Source: Enterobacter wuhouensis
Lineage (GTDB): Bacteria > Pseudomonadota > Gammaproteobacteria > Enterobacterales > Enterobacteriaceae
Length of the DNA: 64,000 nucleotides
Assembly (NCBI RefSeq): GCF_004331265.1
Contig: NZ_SJOO01000012.1
Span: forward strand, 57,645-121,644
Reading direction: 5' to 3'
Every line of letters begins with the position of its first letter. Position 1 is the stretch's first letter. A program made the translations under genes and the position numbers. Below, piece after piece: positions 7,563 to 16,296 of this stretch. The notes beneath the pieces were generated by a model, which worked only from the letters and a program-made list of their open reading frames with translations, was not told where the DNA came from and searched no databases.

Positions 7563-9470
7563 TTATGCGCCGTTTTTCAGAGACTCAAGGTACTCCCAGC
7601 GCTCAAATGCTTCTTCCAGGGCTTTTTCAGCCGCGGACAGTTCAGCCAATATTTTCTGAGTATAGTCGTGCGACTGCGTAAAGAATGAGGCATCAGCGAC
7701 CTGAACTTGCAACGCTTCGAGCGCCGCCTCCAGTTCTTCCAGACGCTGAGGCAGCCCTTCCAGTTCGCGCTGCAGGTTATAGCTCATTTTAGCAGGCGTT
7801 TTTTTGACAGTTTCTGCTTTTGCGGCAACAGGTTCCGGTGCAATTTTGGATTTAGCCTGTTTTTGCGCCAAAGACTGCGATTGCTGGCCTCGCGCATCGT
7901 GATAGCCGCCGACATATTGACCAATCCGGCCTTCACCTTCGAAAATCCAGCATTCGGTCACGGTGTTATCAACAAACTGACGATCGTGGCTCACCAGCAT
8001 CACGGTGCCCTGGTATCCGTCGATCAGCTCTTCCAGCAGCTCCAGCGTTTCGACATCCAGGTCGTTGGTTGGTTCATCGAGAATCAACAGGTTACTTGGT
8101 TTCAGGAACAGACGCGCCAGCAGCAGACGGTTACGCTCTCCGCCCGATAGCGCGCGCACCGGCGTCATGGCGCGTTTAGGATGGAACAGGAAGTCCTGCA
8201 GGTAGCCCAGAACGTGACGCGGCTTACCGTTAACCATCACCTCCTGCTTACCTTCAGCGAGGTTATCCATCACCGTTCTGTCCGGGTCCAGCTCGGCACG
8301 GTGCTGGTCGAAGTAGGCCACTTCCAGCTTTGTCCCGCAGTGAACGCGGCCACTGTCTGCCTGCAGCTGGCCCAGCATCAGCTTAAGCAGCGTGGTTTTA
8401 CCGCAGCCGTTCGGGCCAATCAGGGCAATTTTGTCGCCTCGCTGCACCTGAGCGGAGAAGTCTTTCACCAGCACTTTGCCGTCGACCTGGTAATTCACGT
8501 CCTCCATCTCAAACACAATTTTGCCCGAGCGGGACGCCTCTTCAACCTGCATCTTCGCGCTGCCCATCACTTCGCGGCGGGCGCTGCGTTCGTTACGCAT
8601 TGCCTTCAGGGCGCGCACGCGGCCTTCGTTACGGGTACGACGCGCTTTGATGCCCTGACGGATCCAGACCTCTTCCTGTGCCAGCTTGCGGTCAAACTCC
8701 GCGTTTTGCAGCTCTTCCACGCGCAGGTTTTCTTCTTTTTCCAGCAGATAGGTATCGTAATCGCCGGGATAGGTCACCAGCTTGCCGCGATCGAGGTCAA
8801 CAATGCGGGTCGCCATGTTGCGGATAAACGAACGGTCGTGCGAGATAAAGATAATGGTGCCGTTAAAGGTCTTCAGGAACCCTTCCAGCCAGTCAATCGC
8901 TTCGATATCCAGGTGGTTGGTCGGTTCGTCCAGAAGCAGCACTTTCGGCCCGCTGACCAGCGCACGCCCCAGCGCGGCTTTACGCAGCCAGCCGCCGGAG
9001 AGCGACGCCAGCTCCGTGTCCGCGTCCAGACCAAGCTGGTCCAGCACTTCGGTGATGCGGCTTTCGAGCTGCCACAGGCCGTGGTGATCCAGCAGCTCCT
9101 GCAGACGCGCCATTTCATTAAGGTTTTTTTCGCTCGGATCGGTCATCACCAGATGTGAAATCTCGTGATAGCCCTTCAGGTATTCAGCCTGTTCAGAAAT
9201 CCCTTCCGCGACGAAATCGTAAACCGTGCCCGCCACGTTACGCGGAGGGTCCTGCTGCAGGCGGGAGACGATCAGATCCTGCTCGTAAACGATACGACCG
9301 TCATCCAGGCCCTGTTCACGATTGAGGATTTTCATCAGCGTGGATTTACCCGCGCCGTTACGGCCTACCAGACAGACGCGTTCGTTGTCTTCAATATGCA
9401 GTTCAGTATCATCGAGAAGTGGCGCATCGCTAAAAGAGAGCCACGCGCCGTGCATGCTAATTAATGACAT
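7563..9470 (-). CDS. uup: ABC-F family ATPase Uup
   Basis: This soluble twin-ATPase protein has 635 residues, equal to E. coli Uup. The first nucleotide-binding domain has Walker A GRNGAGKST (36-44), signature LSGGWLRKAALG and Walker B LLLDEPTNHLD. The second has GPNGCGKTT near residue 350, LSGGERNRLLLARL and LLILDEPTNDLD. The linker between domains is arginine-rich and helical, and the C-terminus is a coiled-coil DNA-binding domain (QRELEGLPQRLEELEAALEA). There are no membrane segments. ABC-F proteins act on ribosomes; Uup is also linked to suppression of precise transposon excision and to processing of branched DNA. It sits 12 bp after rlmL, so an rlmL-uup-pqi transcription unit is plausible. 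Confidence 0.95.
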   Translation of the reverse strand: MSLISMHGAWLSFSDAPLLDDTELHIEDNERVCLVGRNGAGKSTLMKILNREQGLDDGRIVYEQDLIVSRLQQDPPRNVAGTVYDFVAEGISEQAEYLKGYHEISHLVMTDPSEKNLNEMARLQELLDHHGLWQLESRITEVLDQLGLDADTELASLSGGWLRKAALGRALVSGPKVLLLDEPTNHLDIEAIDWLEGFLKTFNGTIIFISHDRSFIRNMATRIVDLDRGKLVTYPGDYDTYLLEKEENLRVEELQNAEFDRKLAQEEVWIRQGIKARRTRNEGRVRALKAMRNERSARREVMGSAKMQVEEASRSGKIVFEMEDVNYQVDGKVLVKDFSAQVQRGDKIALIGPNGCGKTTLLKLMLGQLQADSGRVHCGTKLEVAYFDQHRAELDPDRTVMDNLAEGKQEVMVNGKPRHVLGYLQDFLFHPKRAMTPVRALSGGERNRLLLARLFLKPSNLLILDEPTNDLDVETLELLEELIDGYQGTVMLVSHDRQFVDNTVTECWIFEGEGRIGQYVGGYHDARGQQSQSLAQKQAKSKIAPEPVAAKAETVKKTPAKMSYNLQRELEGLPQRLEELEAALEALQVQVADASFFTQSHDYTQKILAELSAAEKALEEAFERWEYLESLKNGA

Positions 9471-9482
9471 TTATTTTTCCTT

Positions 9483-11591
9483 TCAGACCGCGGTAATCAA
9501 CCAGCAGTTATGGATTTGACGGTTACGGGCGAAGTCCTGAGACAGCGTTTTTTGGCTGATTTCTTGTGCTTTCAGTCCCAGTTCAGCAAGACCGTCGTGA
9601 TCCATGCGGAAGCCGCGTTTGTTGTTCGAGAACATGATGGTGCCGCCTTTACGCAGCAGGCGCTTCAGATCGGTCATCAGGCGCAGGTGATCGCGTTGAA
9701 CGTCAAAGCTGTCCTCCATGCGCTTGGAGTTGGAGAAGGTCGGCGGATCGATGAAGATCAGGTCGAACTGCTCGTCGGTATCGCGCAGCCAGCCCAGCAC
9801 GTCGGCCTGCATCAGACGATGCTGGCGGCCGGTCAGGCCGTTCAGGCGCAGGTTACGCTCCGCCCACTCCAGGTAGGTGCGGGACATATCCACGGTAGTG
9901 GTGCTGCGCGCGCCGCCGAGACCGGCGTGAACGCTCGCGCTGCCGGTATAGGAGAACAGGTTGAGGAAGTCTTTACCCTTGCTCATCTGGCCCAGCATGC
10001 GGCGGGCGATACGGTGGTCCAGGAACAGGCCGGTATCCAGATAGTCGGTCAGGTTAACCCACAGGCGAGCGTTGTACTCGCCCACTTCGATAAAGTCGCC
10101 CTTCTCATTCATCTTCTGATACTGGTTTTTGCCCTTCTGCCGTTCACGAGTTTTCAGCACCAGCTTGTTCGGCGTGATGCCGAGCACGGCGATGGTGGCA
10201 GCAATCACGTCCAACATACGCTGACGCGCTTTTTGCGCATCGATGGTTTTCGGTGGGGCATATTCCTGAATCACAACCCAGTCGGCGTAGCGGTCAACCG
10301 CCACGTTGTACTCCGGCAGGTCGGCGTCATACAGGCGATAACACTCAATGCCTTCCTGCTTCGCCCATTTTTCATATTTCTTCAGGTTCTTGCGCAGGCG
10401 GTTGGCGTAATCTTCCGCCACCCCGGACGGCTTGCTGTCCGCCGCTTTTTCTGCAAGATGGTAGTTTTTCTGCACGCAGTCCAGCGGGCCGTTCTTCGCC
10501 TTAAACTGGCGATCGGCGCGCAGCTGCAGGCAGCTCAGCAGCTCCGGCGAGGCGCTAAACAGGGAGAGATTCCAGCCGCCGAAGTAGTCCTTCATATTGC
10601 GGCTCAGCAGGCTGTGCAGGGCAATCAGCGCAGGCTCGCTGTCCAGACGCTCGCCGTACGGCGGGTTGCTGATCACCGTGCCGTACGGGCCTTTTGGCAG
10701 CGGATTGGTCAGGTTCGCTACGTCTTTCACCTCAAAGGTGACCAGCTCCCCAATACCTGCGCGACGGGCGTTGCTGCGCGCGCGTTCAATCACGCGTGCA
10801 TCGCTGTCCGAACCGTAGAAATGGGACGTGTACTCCGCCAGGCCTTTACGGGCGCGGGTCTGAGCCTCGTCTTTGACCTCTTTCCAGAGCGCTTCATCAT
10901 GCTGCGCCCAGCCTTTAAAGCCCCAGTGGCCGCGGTGCAGCCCCGGCGCGCGGTCGGTTGCCAGCATCGCGGCTTCAATCAGCAGCGTACCGGAACCGCA
11001 CATTGGGTCGAGCAGCGGGGTGCCCGGCTGCCAGCCTGAGCGCATGACAATCGCGGCGGCCAGGGTTTCTTTGATGGGTGCCATACCGGTACGATCGCGG
11101 TAGCCGCGAAGGTGCAGGCCCGCACCGCTCAGATCGAGAGATATACTCGCCGTGTCGCCGTTCAGCCAGACGTTAATACGCAGATCCGGATTTTCGCGAT
11201 CGACGTTCGGGCGTTCCTTATTTTTACGCGTGAAGCAGTCCACGATGGCATCTTTTACGCGCAGCGCGCCGTACTGGCTGTTGCGGATCTCGTCGTTCAC
11301 GCCGTTGAAATGCACCGCAAAGGTGGCGTTTGGCGTGAAGATCTCTGTCCAGTCGATCATCTGTACGCCGGTATAGAGGTCCAGGTCGCTATAGACCTTG
11401 CACTCCTTCATCGGCAGCATGATGCGCGACGCCAGACGGCTCCACATCAGGCTCTGGTAAATAAGCCGCGTGTCGCCCTCAAAATGGACACCACCCTGAA
11501 CCACCTGGCACTCTTGCGCGCCCAGGCCTTCCAGTTCAGTTTTTAACAGCTCTTCCAGCCCACGGGCCGTACTGGCAAACAGAGAATTCAT
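9483..11591 (-). CDS. rlmL: Bifunctional 23S rRNA methyltransferase RlmKL
   Basis: The ATG at 11591 gives 702 residues (MNSLFASTARGLEELLKTEL), equal to E. coli RlmL/RlmK. An upstream in-frame ATG would add 28 non-conserved residues. The N-terminal THUMP domain plus methyltransferase makes m2G2445 of 23S rRNA, with S-adenosylmethionine motif LLDPMCGSGTLLIEA and catalytic VISNPPYGERL. The C-terminal RlmK domain makes m7G2069, with motifs FLNLFSYTGSASVHAGLGGA and LIFIDPPTFSNSKRM. Both modifications lie near the peptidyl transferase centre. It is divergent from ycbX with a 99-bp spacer. Confidence 0.96.
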   Translation of the reverse strand: MNSLFASTARGLEELLKTELEGLGAQECQVVQGGVHFEGDTRLIYQSLMWSRLASRIMLPMKECKVYSDLDLYTGVQMIDWTEIFTPNATFAVHFNGVNDEIRNSQYGALRVKDAIVDCFTRKNKERPNVDRENPDLRINVWLNGDTASISLDLSGAGLHLRGYRDRTGMAPIKETLAAAIVMRSGWQPGTPLLDPMCGSGTLLIEAAMLATDRAPGLHRGHWGFKGWAQHDEALWKEVKDEAQTRARKGLAEYTSHFYGSDSDARVIERARSNARRAGIGELVTFEVKDVANLTNPLPKGPYGTVISNPPYGERLDSEPALIALHSLLSRNMKDYFGGWNLSLFSASPELLSCLQLRADRQFKAKNGPLDCVQKNYHLAEKAADSKPSGVAEDYANRLRKNLKKYEKWAKQEGIECYRLYDADLPEYNVAVDRYADWVVIQEYAPPKTIDAQKARQRMLDVIAATIAVLGITPNKLVLKTRERQKGKNQYQKMNEKGDFIEVGEYNARLWVNLTDYLDTGLFLDHRIARRMLGQMSKGKDFLNLFSYTGSASVHAGLGGARSTTTVDMSRTYLEWAERNLRLNGLTGRQHRLMQADVLGWLRDTDEQFDLIFIDPPTFSNSKRMEDSFDVQRDHLRLMTDLKRLLRKGGTIMFSNNKRGFRMDHDGLAELGLKAQEISQKTLSQDFARNRQIHNCWLITAV

Positions 11592-11690
11592 ATCGTCACT
11601 TTTAACTCTTAGAAAATTGTCGCGCATTATAGCTAATATGGCGTGTATGTCATAAAGTTGAAGGCTTATTTTCATTTGTGGGAGTGTGCA

Positions 11691-12800
11691 GTGGCGACCT
11701 TATCCAGGCTTTTTATCCATCCGGTGAAATCAATGCGCGGTATTGGCGTTTCGCACGCGCTGGCCGACATGAGCGGATTTGCCTTCGATCGTATCTTTAT
11801 GGTCACCGAGCCCGACGGTACGTTTATTACGGCCCGTCAGTTTCCACAGATGGTGCGCTTCACCCCTTCCCCGCTTCATGACGGTTTGCACCTTACCGCG
11901 CCGGACGGTTCCAGCGCGGTGATTCGCTTTGCTGATTTTGCGCCTGTCGATGCGCCAACGGAAGTCTGGGGCAATCATTTTACCGCGCGCATCGCCCCGG
12001 ATGATATTAACCGCTGGCTGAGCGGTTTCTTCTCCCGCGACGTACAGCTGCGCTGGGTTGGTCCCGAACTGACGCGTCGCGTGAAGCGTCATGACGCCGT
12101 TCCCCTCTCCTTTGCCGATGGCTTCCCGTTTCTGCTTACCAACGAAGCCTCGCTGCGCGATCTGCAAAACCGCTGTAAGGCCAGCGTCCAGATAGAGCAG
12201 TTTCGCCCAAACCTGGTCGTGACGGGCGTTGACGCCTGGGAAGAAGATACCTGGAAAGTGATCCGCATTGGCAGCGTCATTTTCGACGTCGTGAAGCCGT
12301 GCAGCCGCTGCATTTTCACAACGGTAAGCCCCGAGAAGGGACAAAAACATCCGTCTGGCGAACCGCTGAAAACCCTGCAGTCATTCCGCACCGCGCAGGA
12401 CAATGGGGATGTGGATTTCGGTCAGAACCTCATTCCGCGCTCAAGCGGAGCGATCCGCGTCGGGGACGAGGTGGAAATACTCGCCCGCGGGCCCGCACGC
12501 GTTTATGGCGCAGGTCAGGAAGAAGAGTCCGTAGACGTTGTGACTGAGGTCAGCTCGGCAGTGGACATTCACTGGCAGGGTCAGCTCATCCGAGGAAACA
12601 ATCAGCAGGTTTTACTTGAGCAGCTGGAGCAGGCGGGGATCCGCGTGCCGTATTCCTGTCGTGCGGGTATCTGCGGTTGCTGTCGTATTACGCTGGTCGA
12701 AGGCGAAGTCAGCGCGCTGAAGAAATCAGCTATTGGCGAGGATGGTACAATCCTGTGCTGCAGCTGCGTTCCGAAAACCTCCGTGCAGCTGAAAGCTTAA
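11691..12800 (+). CDS. ycbX: MOSC-domain/2Fe-2S molybdenum-cofactor reductase YcbX
   Basis: The start is GTG at 11691, giving 369 residues (MATLSRLFIHPVKSMRGIG) as in E. coli. In-frame upstream codons are not conserved. The protein comprises an N-terminal beta-barrel (MOSC_N), a MOSC domain with the Moco-ligand cysteine in VKPCSRCIFTT, and a C-terminal plant-type ferredoxin domain. YcbX detoxifies N-hydroxylated bases such as 6-hydroxylaminopurine, with electrons from CysJ. The iron-sulfur motif reads CRAGICGCCR and then CCSC. The position that is Ser in E. coli (CGSC) is Cys here, so an extra cysteine sits beside the cluster ligand. The gene is convergent with zapC; the stop codons overlap by 4 bp (TTAA). 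Confidence 0.92.
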   Translation: MATLSRLFIHPVKSMRGIGVSHALADMSGFAFDRIFMVTEPDGTFITARQFPQMVRFTPSPLHDGLHLTAPDGSSAVIRFADFAPVDAPTEVWGNHFTARIAPDDINRWLSGFFSRDVQLRWVGPELTRRVKRHDAVPLSFADGFPFLLTNEASLRDLQNRCKASVQIEQFRPNLVVTGVDAWEEDTWKVIRIGSVIFDVVKPCSRCIFTTVSPEKGQKHPSGEPLKTLQSFRTAQDNGDVDFGQNLIPRSSGAIRVGDEVEILARGPARVYGAGQEEESVDVVTEVSSAVDIHWQGQLIRGNNQQVLLEQLEQAGIRVPYSCRAGICGCCRITLVEGEVSALKKSAIGEDGTILCCSCVPKTSVQLKA

Positions 12801-13339
12801 ACGGCCTGCTCCAGGCTGAATGCATCAACGCGAAGCTGCGGTTTCAGCCTGTCGTTCATGACCTTAATGGCATCACCAAGCTGCATCATGCGCCCGGCAA
12901 TGGTCACGCCGGGCTGCGCCAGCAGACAGAGCGCCGCATTTTCGCCAGGCTCAACCACCAGCAAATTCACCTCTTCTGCGGTATCACTCAGGTTAACGCT
13001 GGCTGCATCACCCGTGACAGGCGACCAGCAGAGGCCGTGTGCCTGAAAGTGCCAGCTTTTTGGCATCTGCGGCTTCAGGAAACGGATCGCCACCAGCGCA
13101 TTTAATACCAGCTCGGCGCGCTGCTCTTTGGAAAGCATCAGGTCGCGGCATTTTTCTTCAAAGGAGAAATAAAGGGCAGCGTCTTCAACGCAAAAACCCG
13201 AAGGCGAGAAGGCATCCGGGGTCAACATTCGGCGCGCAAAACGAGAGCGGAACAACATGCCATTGGCTAAATCGAGCATCATTCGATCGTGCTCGTCGCA
13301 AAAATACCAGCGCCAGTTATCGTCAGGTTTAATTCGCAT
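12797..13339 (-). CDS. zapC: Cell division protein ZapC
   Basis: The ATG at 13339 gives 180 residues (MRIKPDDNWRWYFCDEHDRM), the E. coli length. An ATG 24 bp upstream is not conserved. ZapC is a cytoplasmic monomer that binds FtsZ directly, bundles protofilaments and stabilises the Z ring; it is a ClpXP substrate. The ending SLEQAV matches E. coli. The gene stands alone between pyrD (same strand, upstream) and ycbX (convergent). A hairpin separates it from pyrD, so it should have its own promoter in the 13340-13457 spacer. Confidence 0.94.
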   Translation of the reverse strand: MRIKPDDNWRWYFCDEHDRMMLDLANGMLFRSRFARRMLTPDAFSPSGFCVEDAALYFSFEEKCRDLMLSKEQRAELVLNALVAIRFLKPQMPKSWHFQAHGLCWSPVTGDAASVNLSDTAEEVNLLVVEPGENAALCLLAQPGVTIAGRMMQLGDAIKVMNDRLKPQLRVDAFSLEQAV

Positions 13340-13457
13340 GTGTCTCTCCCGTCCCCCAAACACCCTGTTCTAAAAATGTCCTGTTTGCCGCCTCGTTTAT
13401 ATCAACATTAATAAAAGACCATAATGTCTAAATAAGCAACAATGACGGAATATAAAA

Positions 13458-13487
13458 CAACCAGGGCCGGAAATAAAGCCCTGGTTG
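13458..13487 (-). terminator. pyrD terminator
   Basis: CAACCAGGGC (13458-13467) pairs with GCCCTGGTTG (13478-13487), a 10-bp stem. On the minus strand TTTTATATT follows, 19 bp past the pyrD stop. Confidence 0.85.
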
Positions 13488-13505
13488 TCTGATTAAGGTA
13501 AAAGT

Positions 13506-14516
13506 TTAGATATGAGTGACGATTTCTTTAATGAGCGGCGGGCCTTTGAAAATAAAACCAGAATAAATTTGCACCAGCGAGGCGCCAGCCGCCATCTTCT
13601 CACGCGCAGCTATCACGGAGTCGATTCCGCCCACGCCAATAATCGGCAGGCGACCATTTAATTCGGCAGACAGGGCACGAATAATTTCAGTGCTTTTTAA
13701 TTGTACCGGACGTCCGCTTAAGCCACCCGCTTCATCGCAATTTTTCATTCCCTGAACCAGGGAGCGATCGAGAGTCGTATTGGTTGCGATGACGCCATCA
13801 ATATTATGGCGTACTAAACTATCGGCGACCTGGATCAATTCTTCTAAAGAAAGATCCGGCGCGATCTTAACCGCCACGGGAACATATTTATGGTGGATCG
13901 CCTGCAGCGCATTTTGTTTATTTTTAATGGCGCTCAGAAGATCGTCCAGCGCGTCACCATATTGCAAAGAGCGCAGACCCGGGGTATTGGGTGAAGAAAT
14001 ATTCACCGCAATATAGCCTGCGTAGGCATAGACTTTTTCCATACAAATCAGATAGTCATCTTTACCCTGCTCGACGGGCGTGTCTTTATTTTTGCCAATA
14101 TTGATACCCAAGACACCGTCAAAATGAGATTTTTTGACGTTCTCAACCAGATGATCCACGCCGAGGTTGTTGAAGCCCATGCGGTTGATCAGCCCTTCAG
14201 CCTCCACCAGGCGGAACAGGCGCGGCTTATCATTTCCCGGCTGCGGGCGCGGCGTGACGGTACCGATTTCAATTGAGCCAAAGCCCATCGCGCCCAGGGC
14301 ATCAATGCACTCGCCATTTTTATCCAGACCGGCCGCCAGACCCAGTGGATTCTTAAACGTCAGGCCCATGCAGTGGACGGGTTTTTCCGGCACGTTTTGG
14401 CGTACCAGCGCGGCCAGAGGCGTGCCTGTAATACGACGTAATTGCTGGAATGTAAATTCATGAGCGCGCTCAGGATCGAGCTGGAAAAGGGCTTTACGAA
14501 CGAAGGGGTAGTACAT
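13506..14516 (-). CDS. pyrD: Dihydroorotate dehydrogenase (quinone)
   Basis: This 336-residue class 2 enzyme is E. coli-like throughout. It oxidises dihydroorotate to orotate in pyrimidine synthesis and passes electrons through FMN to membrane quinones. The catalytic loop NISSPNTPGLR is present with Asn172, catalytic base Ser175 and Asn177. The N-terminal helices (MYYPFVRKALFQLDPERAHEF) form the quinone-binding, membrane-associated part that distinguishes class 2. FMN phosphate-binding segments GVGGIDS and LVQIYSGF are near the end. The leader carries a hairpin that can mask the ribosome binding site, and a PurR box lies upstream. Confidence 0.97.
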   Translation of the reverse strand: MYYPFVRKALFQLDPERAHEFTFQQLRRITGTPLAALVRQNVPEKPVHCMGLTFKNPLGLAAGLDKNGECIDALGAMGFGSIEIGTVTPRPQPGNDKPRLFRLVEAEGLINRMGFNNLGVDHLVENVKKSHFDGVLGINIGKNKDTPVEQGKDDYLICMEKVYAYAGYIAVNISSPNTPGLRSLQYGDALDDLLSAIKNKQNALQAIHHKYVPVAVKIAPDLSLEELIQVADSLVRHNIDGVIATNTTLDRSLVQGMKNCDEAGGLSGRPVQLKSTEIIRALSAELNGRLPIIGVGGIDSVIAAREKMAAGASLVQIYSGFIFKGPPLIKEIVTHI

Positions 14517-14519
14517 GAA

Positions 14520-14560
14520 CTCTCCTGGATTCCCGGTGTGCAGACCGGGAGGGGATTATG
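14520..14560 (-). promoter_or_regulatory. pyrD promoter -10 and attenuating leader hairpin
   Basis: On the minus strand the -10 is CATAAT (14560-14555). A C-rich start region follows, then a 7-bp hairpin TCCCGGT/ACCGGGA (14550-14531), then ribosome binding site AGGAGAG (14526-14520). In E. coli, high CTP favours starts at C, making a longer transcript whose hairpin hides the binding site; pyrimidine limitation shifts starts to G. The same elements are visible here; the mechanism is inferred from E. coli. Confidence 0.8.
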
Positions 14561-14612
14561 TGCGATCCCGCCCAGAAAGGGAATTGACCTGTGGCAAAAA
14601 AACCAGCGTAAA

Positions 14613-14628
14613 ACGCAATCGTTTACCT
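14613..14628 (-). promoter_or_regulatory. PurR operator upstream of pyrD
   Basis: ACGCAATCGTTTACCT on the plus strand fits every fixed position of the PurR consensus AnGCAAnCGnTTnCnT. It lies about 53 bp upstream of the pyrD -10. PurR represses pyrD in E. coli, coordinating purine and pyrimidine synthesis. Confidence 0.8.
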
Positions 14629-14765
14629 CGCTGCCCATTTCTTATGCACTTTTTTGCATTTTAATTGCAGATAAATCATTTAGTGGAATAACTCTGCAAT
14701 GTCACACTCCTGAAAATTGTTATGAATGTTAGATAAAAGCAAACAATTGGTTATAAGGAGCAAAC

Positions 14766-15341
14766 ATGCGCGTCATTACTCTGGCCGGAAGTCCACGGTT
14801 TCCCTCTCGTTCCAGCGCGCTGCTGGAATACGCCCGCGAAAAGCTCAACGCCCTGGATGTCGAAGTGTGCCACTGGAATCTGCATAACTTCGAACCCGAA
14901 GATTTGCTCTACGCCCGTTTTGATAGCCCCGCGCTCAAGGCGCTGATTGAGCAGCTCAACGACGCTGACGGGCTTATTGTGGCAACGCCCATATATAAAG
15001 CCTCCTTTTCAGGCGCGCTAAAAACGCTGCTGGATCTGCTTCCCGAGCGAGCCCTGGACGGCAAGGTTGTACTGCCGCTGGCAACCGGCGGCACGGTAGC
15101 CCATCTGCTGGCGGTGGATTATGCGCTGAAGCCCGTGCTCAATGCGTTAAAGGCGCAGGAAATCCTCCACGGCGTCTTTGCTGATGACTCGCAGGTCATC
15201 GACTACCAGCATAAACCCCACTTTACGCCGAATCTGCAAACCCGCCTCGATAACGCGCTGGAAACCTTCTGGCAGGCGCTGCACCGCAAAGACATTCAGG
15301 CACCGGCATACGGTCAACCGCAAGGAATCGCCCATGTTTAA
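14766..15341 (+). CDS. ssuE: NADPH-dependent FMN reductase for alkanesulfonate use
   Basis: This 191-residue flavodoxin-like reductase matches E. coli SsuE (MRVITLAGSPRFPSRSSALL). It supplies reduced FMN to the monooxygenase SsuD so that alkanesulfonates release sulfite when sulfate and cysteine are scarce. The FMN phosphate-binding loop is AGSPRFPSRSS near the N-terminus, and ATPIYKASFSGALKT is the conserved central motif. It is the first gene of ssuEADCB and overlaps ssuA by 8 bp. AAGGAG (14755-14760) is its ribosome binding site. In E. coli the promoter needs the LysR-type activator Cbl and is blocked by sulfate; I did not identify the operator in the upstream 130 bp. Confidence 0.96.
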   Translation: MRVITLAGSPRFPSRSSALLEYAREKLNALDVEVCHWNLHNFEPEDLLYARFDSPALKALIEQLNDADGLIVATPIYKASFSGALKTLLDLLPERALDGKVVLPLATGGTVAHLLAVDYALKPVLNALKAQEILHGVFADDSQVIDYQHKPHFTPNLQTRLDNALETFWQALHRKDIQAPAYGQPQGIAHV

Positions 15342-16296
15342 GACATTAACCCGTATCGGCCTGGTCGGGCTGATGGCCCTCTCGTCCCTGGCTCAGGCGG
15401 CAGAAACCGCGCCAGAAAGCCTGCGCATCGGCTATCAAAAAGGCAGCGTCAGCATGGTGCTGGCGAAAAGCCATCAGCTGCTGGAGAAGCGCTACCCGGA
15501 CACCAAATTCTCCTGGGTGGAGTTTCCCGCAGGCCCACAGATGCTGGAGGCATTAAACGTCGGCAGTATTGATTTGGGCAGCACGGGCGACATACCGCCT
15601 ATCTTTGCGCAGGCTGCCGGGGCGGACCTGGTTTACGTGGGCGTCGAACCCGCAAAGCCAAAAGCCGAAGTCATTCTGGTGCCTGAAAACAGTGAGATCA
15701 AAACCGTCGCCGATCTTAAAGGGCATAAAGTTGCTTTCCAGAAAGGTTCCAGCTCACACAACCTGCTGCTGCGTGCCCTGCAAGAAGCCGGGCTTAAGTT
15801 CACCGACATTCAGCCTGTTTACCTGACGCCTGCCGACGCGCGCGCCGCATTCCAGCAGAAGAACGTTGATGCCTGGGCCATCTGGGATCCGTACTACTCC
15901 GCCGCATTACTGCAGGGCGGCGTTCGCGTGCTGAAAGACGGTACCACGCTGAAGCAGACCGGCTCGTTCTACCTGGCCGCACGTCCTTATGCGGAAAAAA
16001 ACGGCGCGTTTATTCAGGGCGTACTGGATACCTTTACCCAGGCCGATGCGCTGACCCAAAGCCAGCGTCAGGAGAGTATTGCCCTGCTGGCGAAAACCAT
16101 GGGCTTGCCTGAGCCGGTGATTGCGAGCTACCTCAACCACCGTCCGCCGACCACCATTACCCCCGTGGACGCGCACGTTGCCGCGCTTCAGCAGCAAACC
16201 GCCGATCTCTTTTATCAAAATCATCTGGTGCCAAAGCAGGTCGATATTCGCGACCGCATCTGGCAGCCCGCAGGCAAAGAAGGAGCCAAATCATGA
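15334..16296 (+). CDS. ssuA: Alkanesulfonate-binding periplasmic protein
   Basis: The ATG at 15334 gives 320 residues with a clean signal peptide (MFKTLTRIGLVGLMALSSLA, cut near AQAAE). An upstream in-frame start would bury the signal inside ssuE coding sequence. The mature part is a type 2 periplasmic binding protein of the taurine/alkanesulfonate group: LRIGYQKGS at the N-terminus, VGSIDLGSTGDIPPIFAQAAGAD in the middle, and DARAAFQQKNVDAWAIWDPYY lining the cleft. It delivers sulfonates to SsuBC. It overlaps ssuE by 8 bp and ssuD by 4 bp. Confidence 0.96.
   Translation: MFKTLTRIGLVGLMALSSLAQAAETAPESLRIGYQKGSVSMVLAKSHQLLEKRYPDTKFSWVEFPAGPQMLEALNVGSIDLGSTGDIPPIFAQAAGADLVYVGVEPAKPKAEVILVPENSEIKTVADLKGHKVAFQKGSSSHNLLLRALQEAGLKFTDIQPVYLTPADARAAFQQKNVDAWAIWDPYYSAALLQGGVRVLKDGTTLKQTGSFYLAARPYAEKNGAFIQGVLDTFTQADALTQSQRQESIALLAKTMGLPEPVIASYLNHRPPTTITPVDAHVAALQQQTADLFYQNHLVPKQVDIRDRIWQPAGKEGAKS

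Noticed and set aside
8181..9158. 325-codon open frame antisense to uup
   Set aside because: It is a shadow frame opposite both Uup ATPase domains; no signal or motif.
9510..11039. 509-codon open frame antisense to rlmL
   Set aside because: It is fully covered by the well-supported rlmL gene. Its composition (many Ala, Gln, His, Val) is what antisense frames of GC-rich coding DNA give, and it has no recognisable domain or ribosome binding site.
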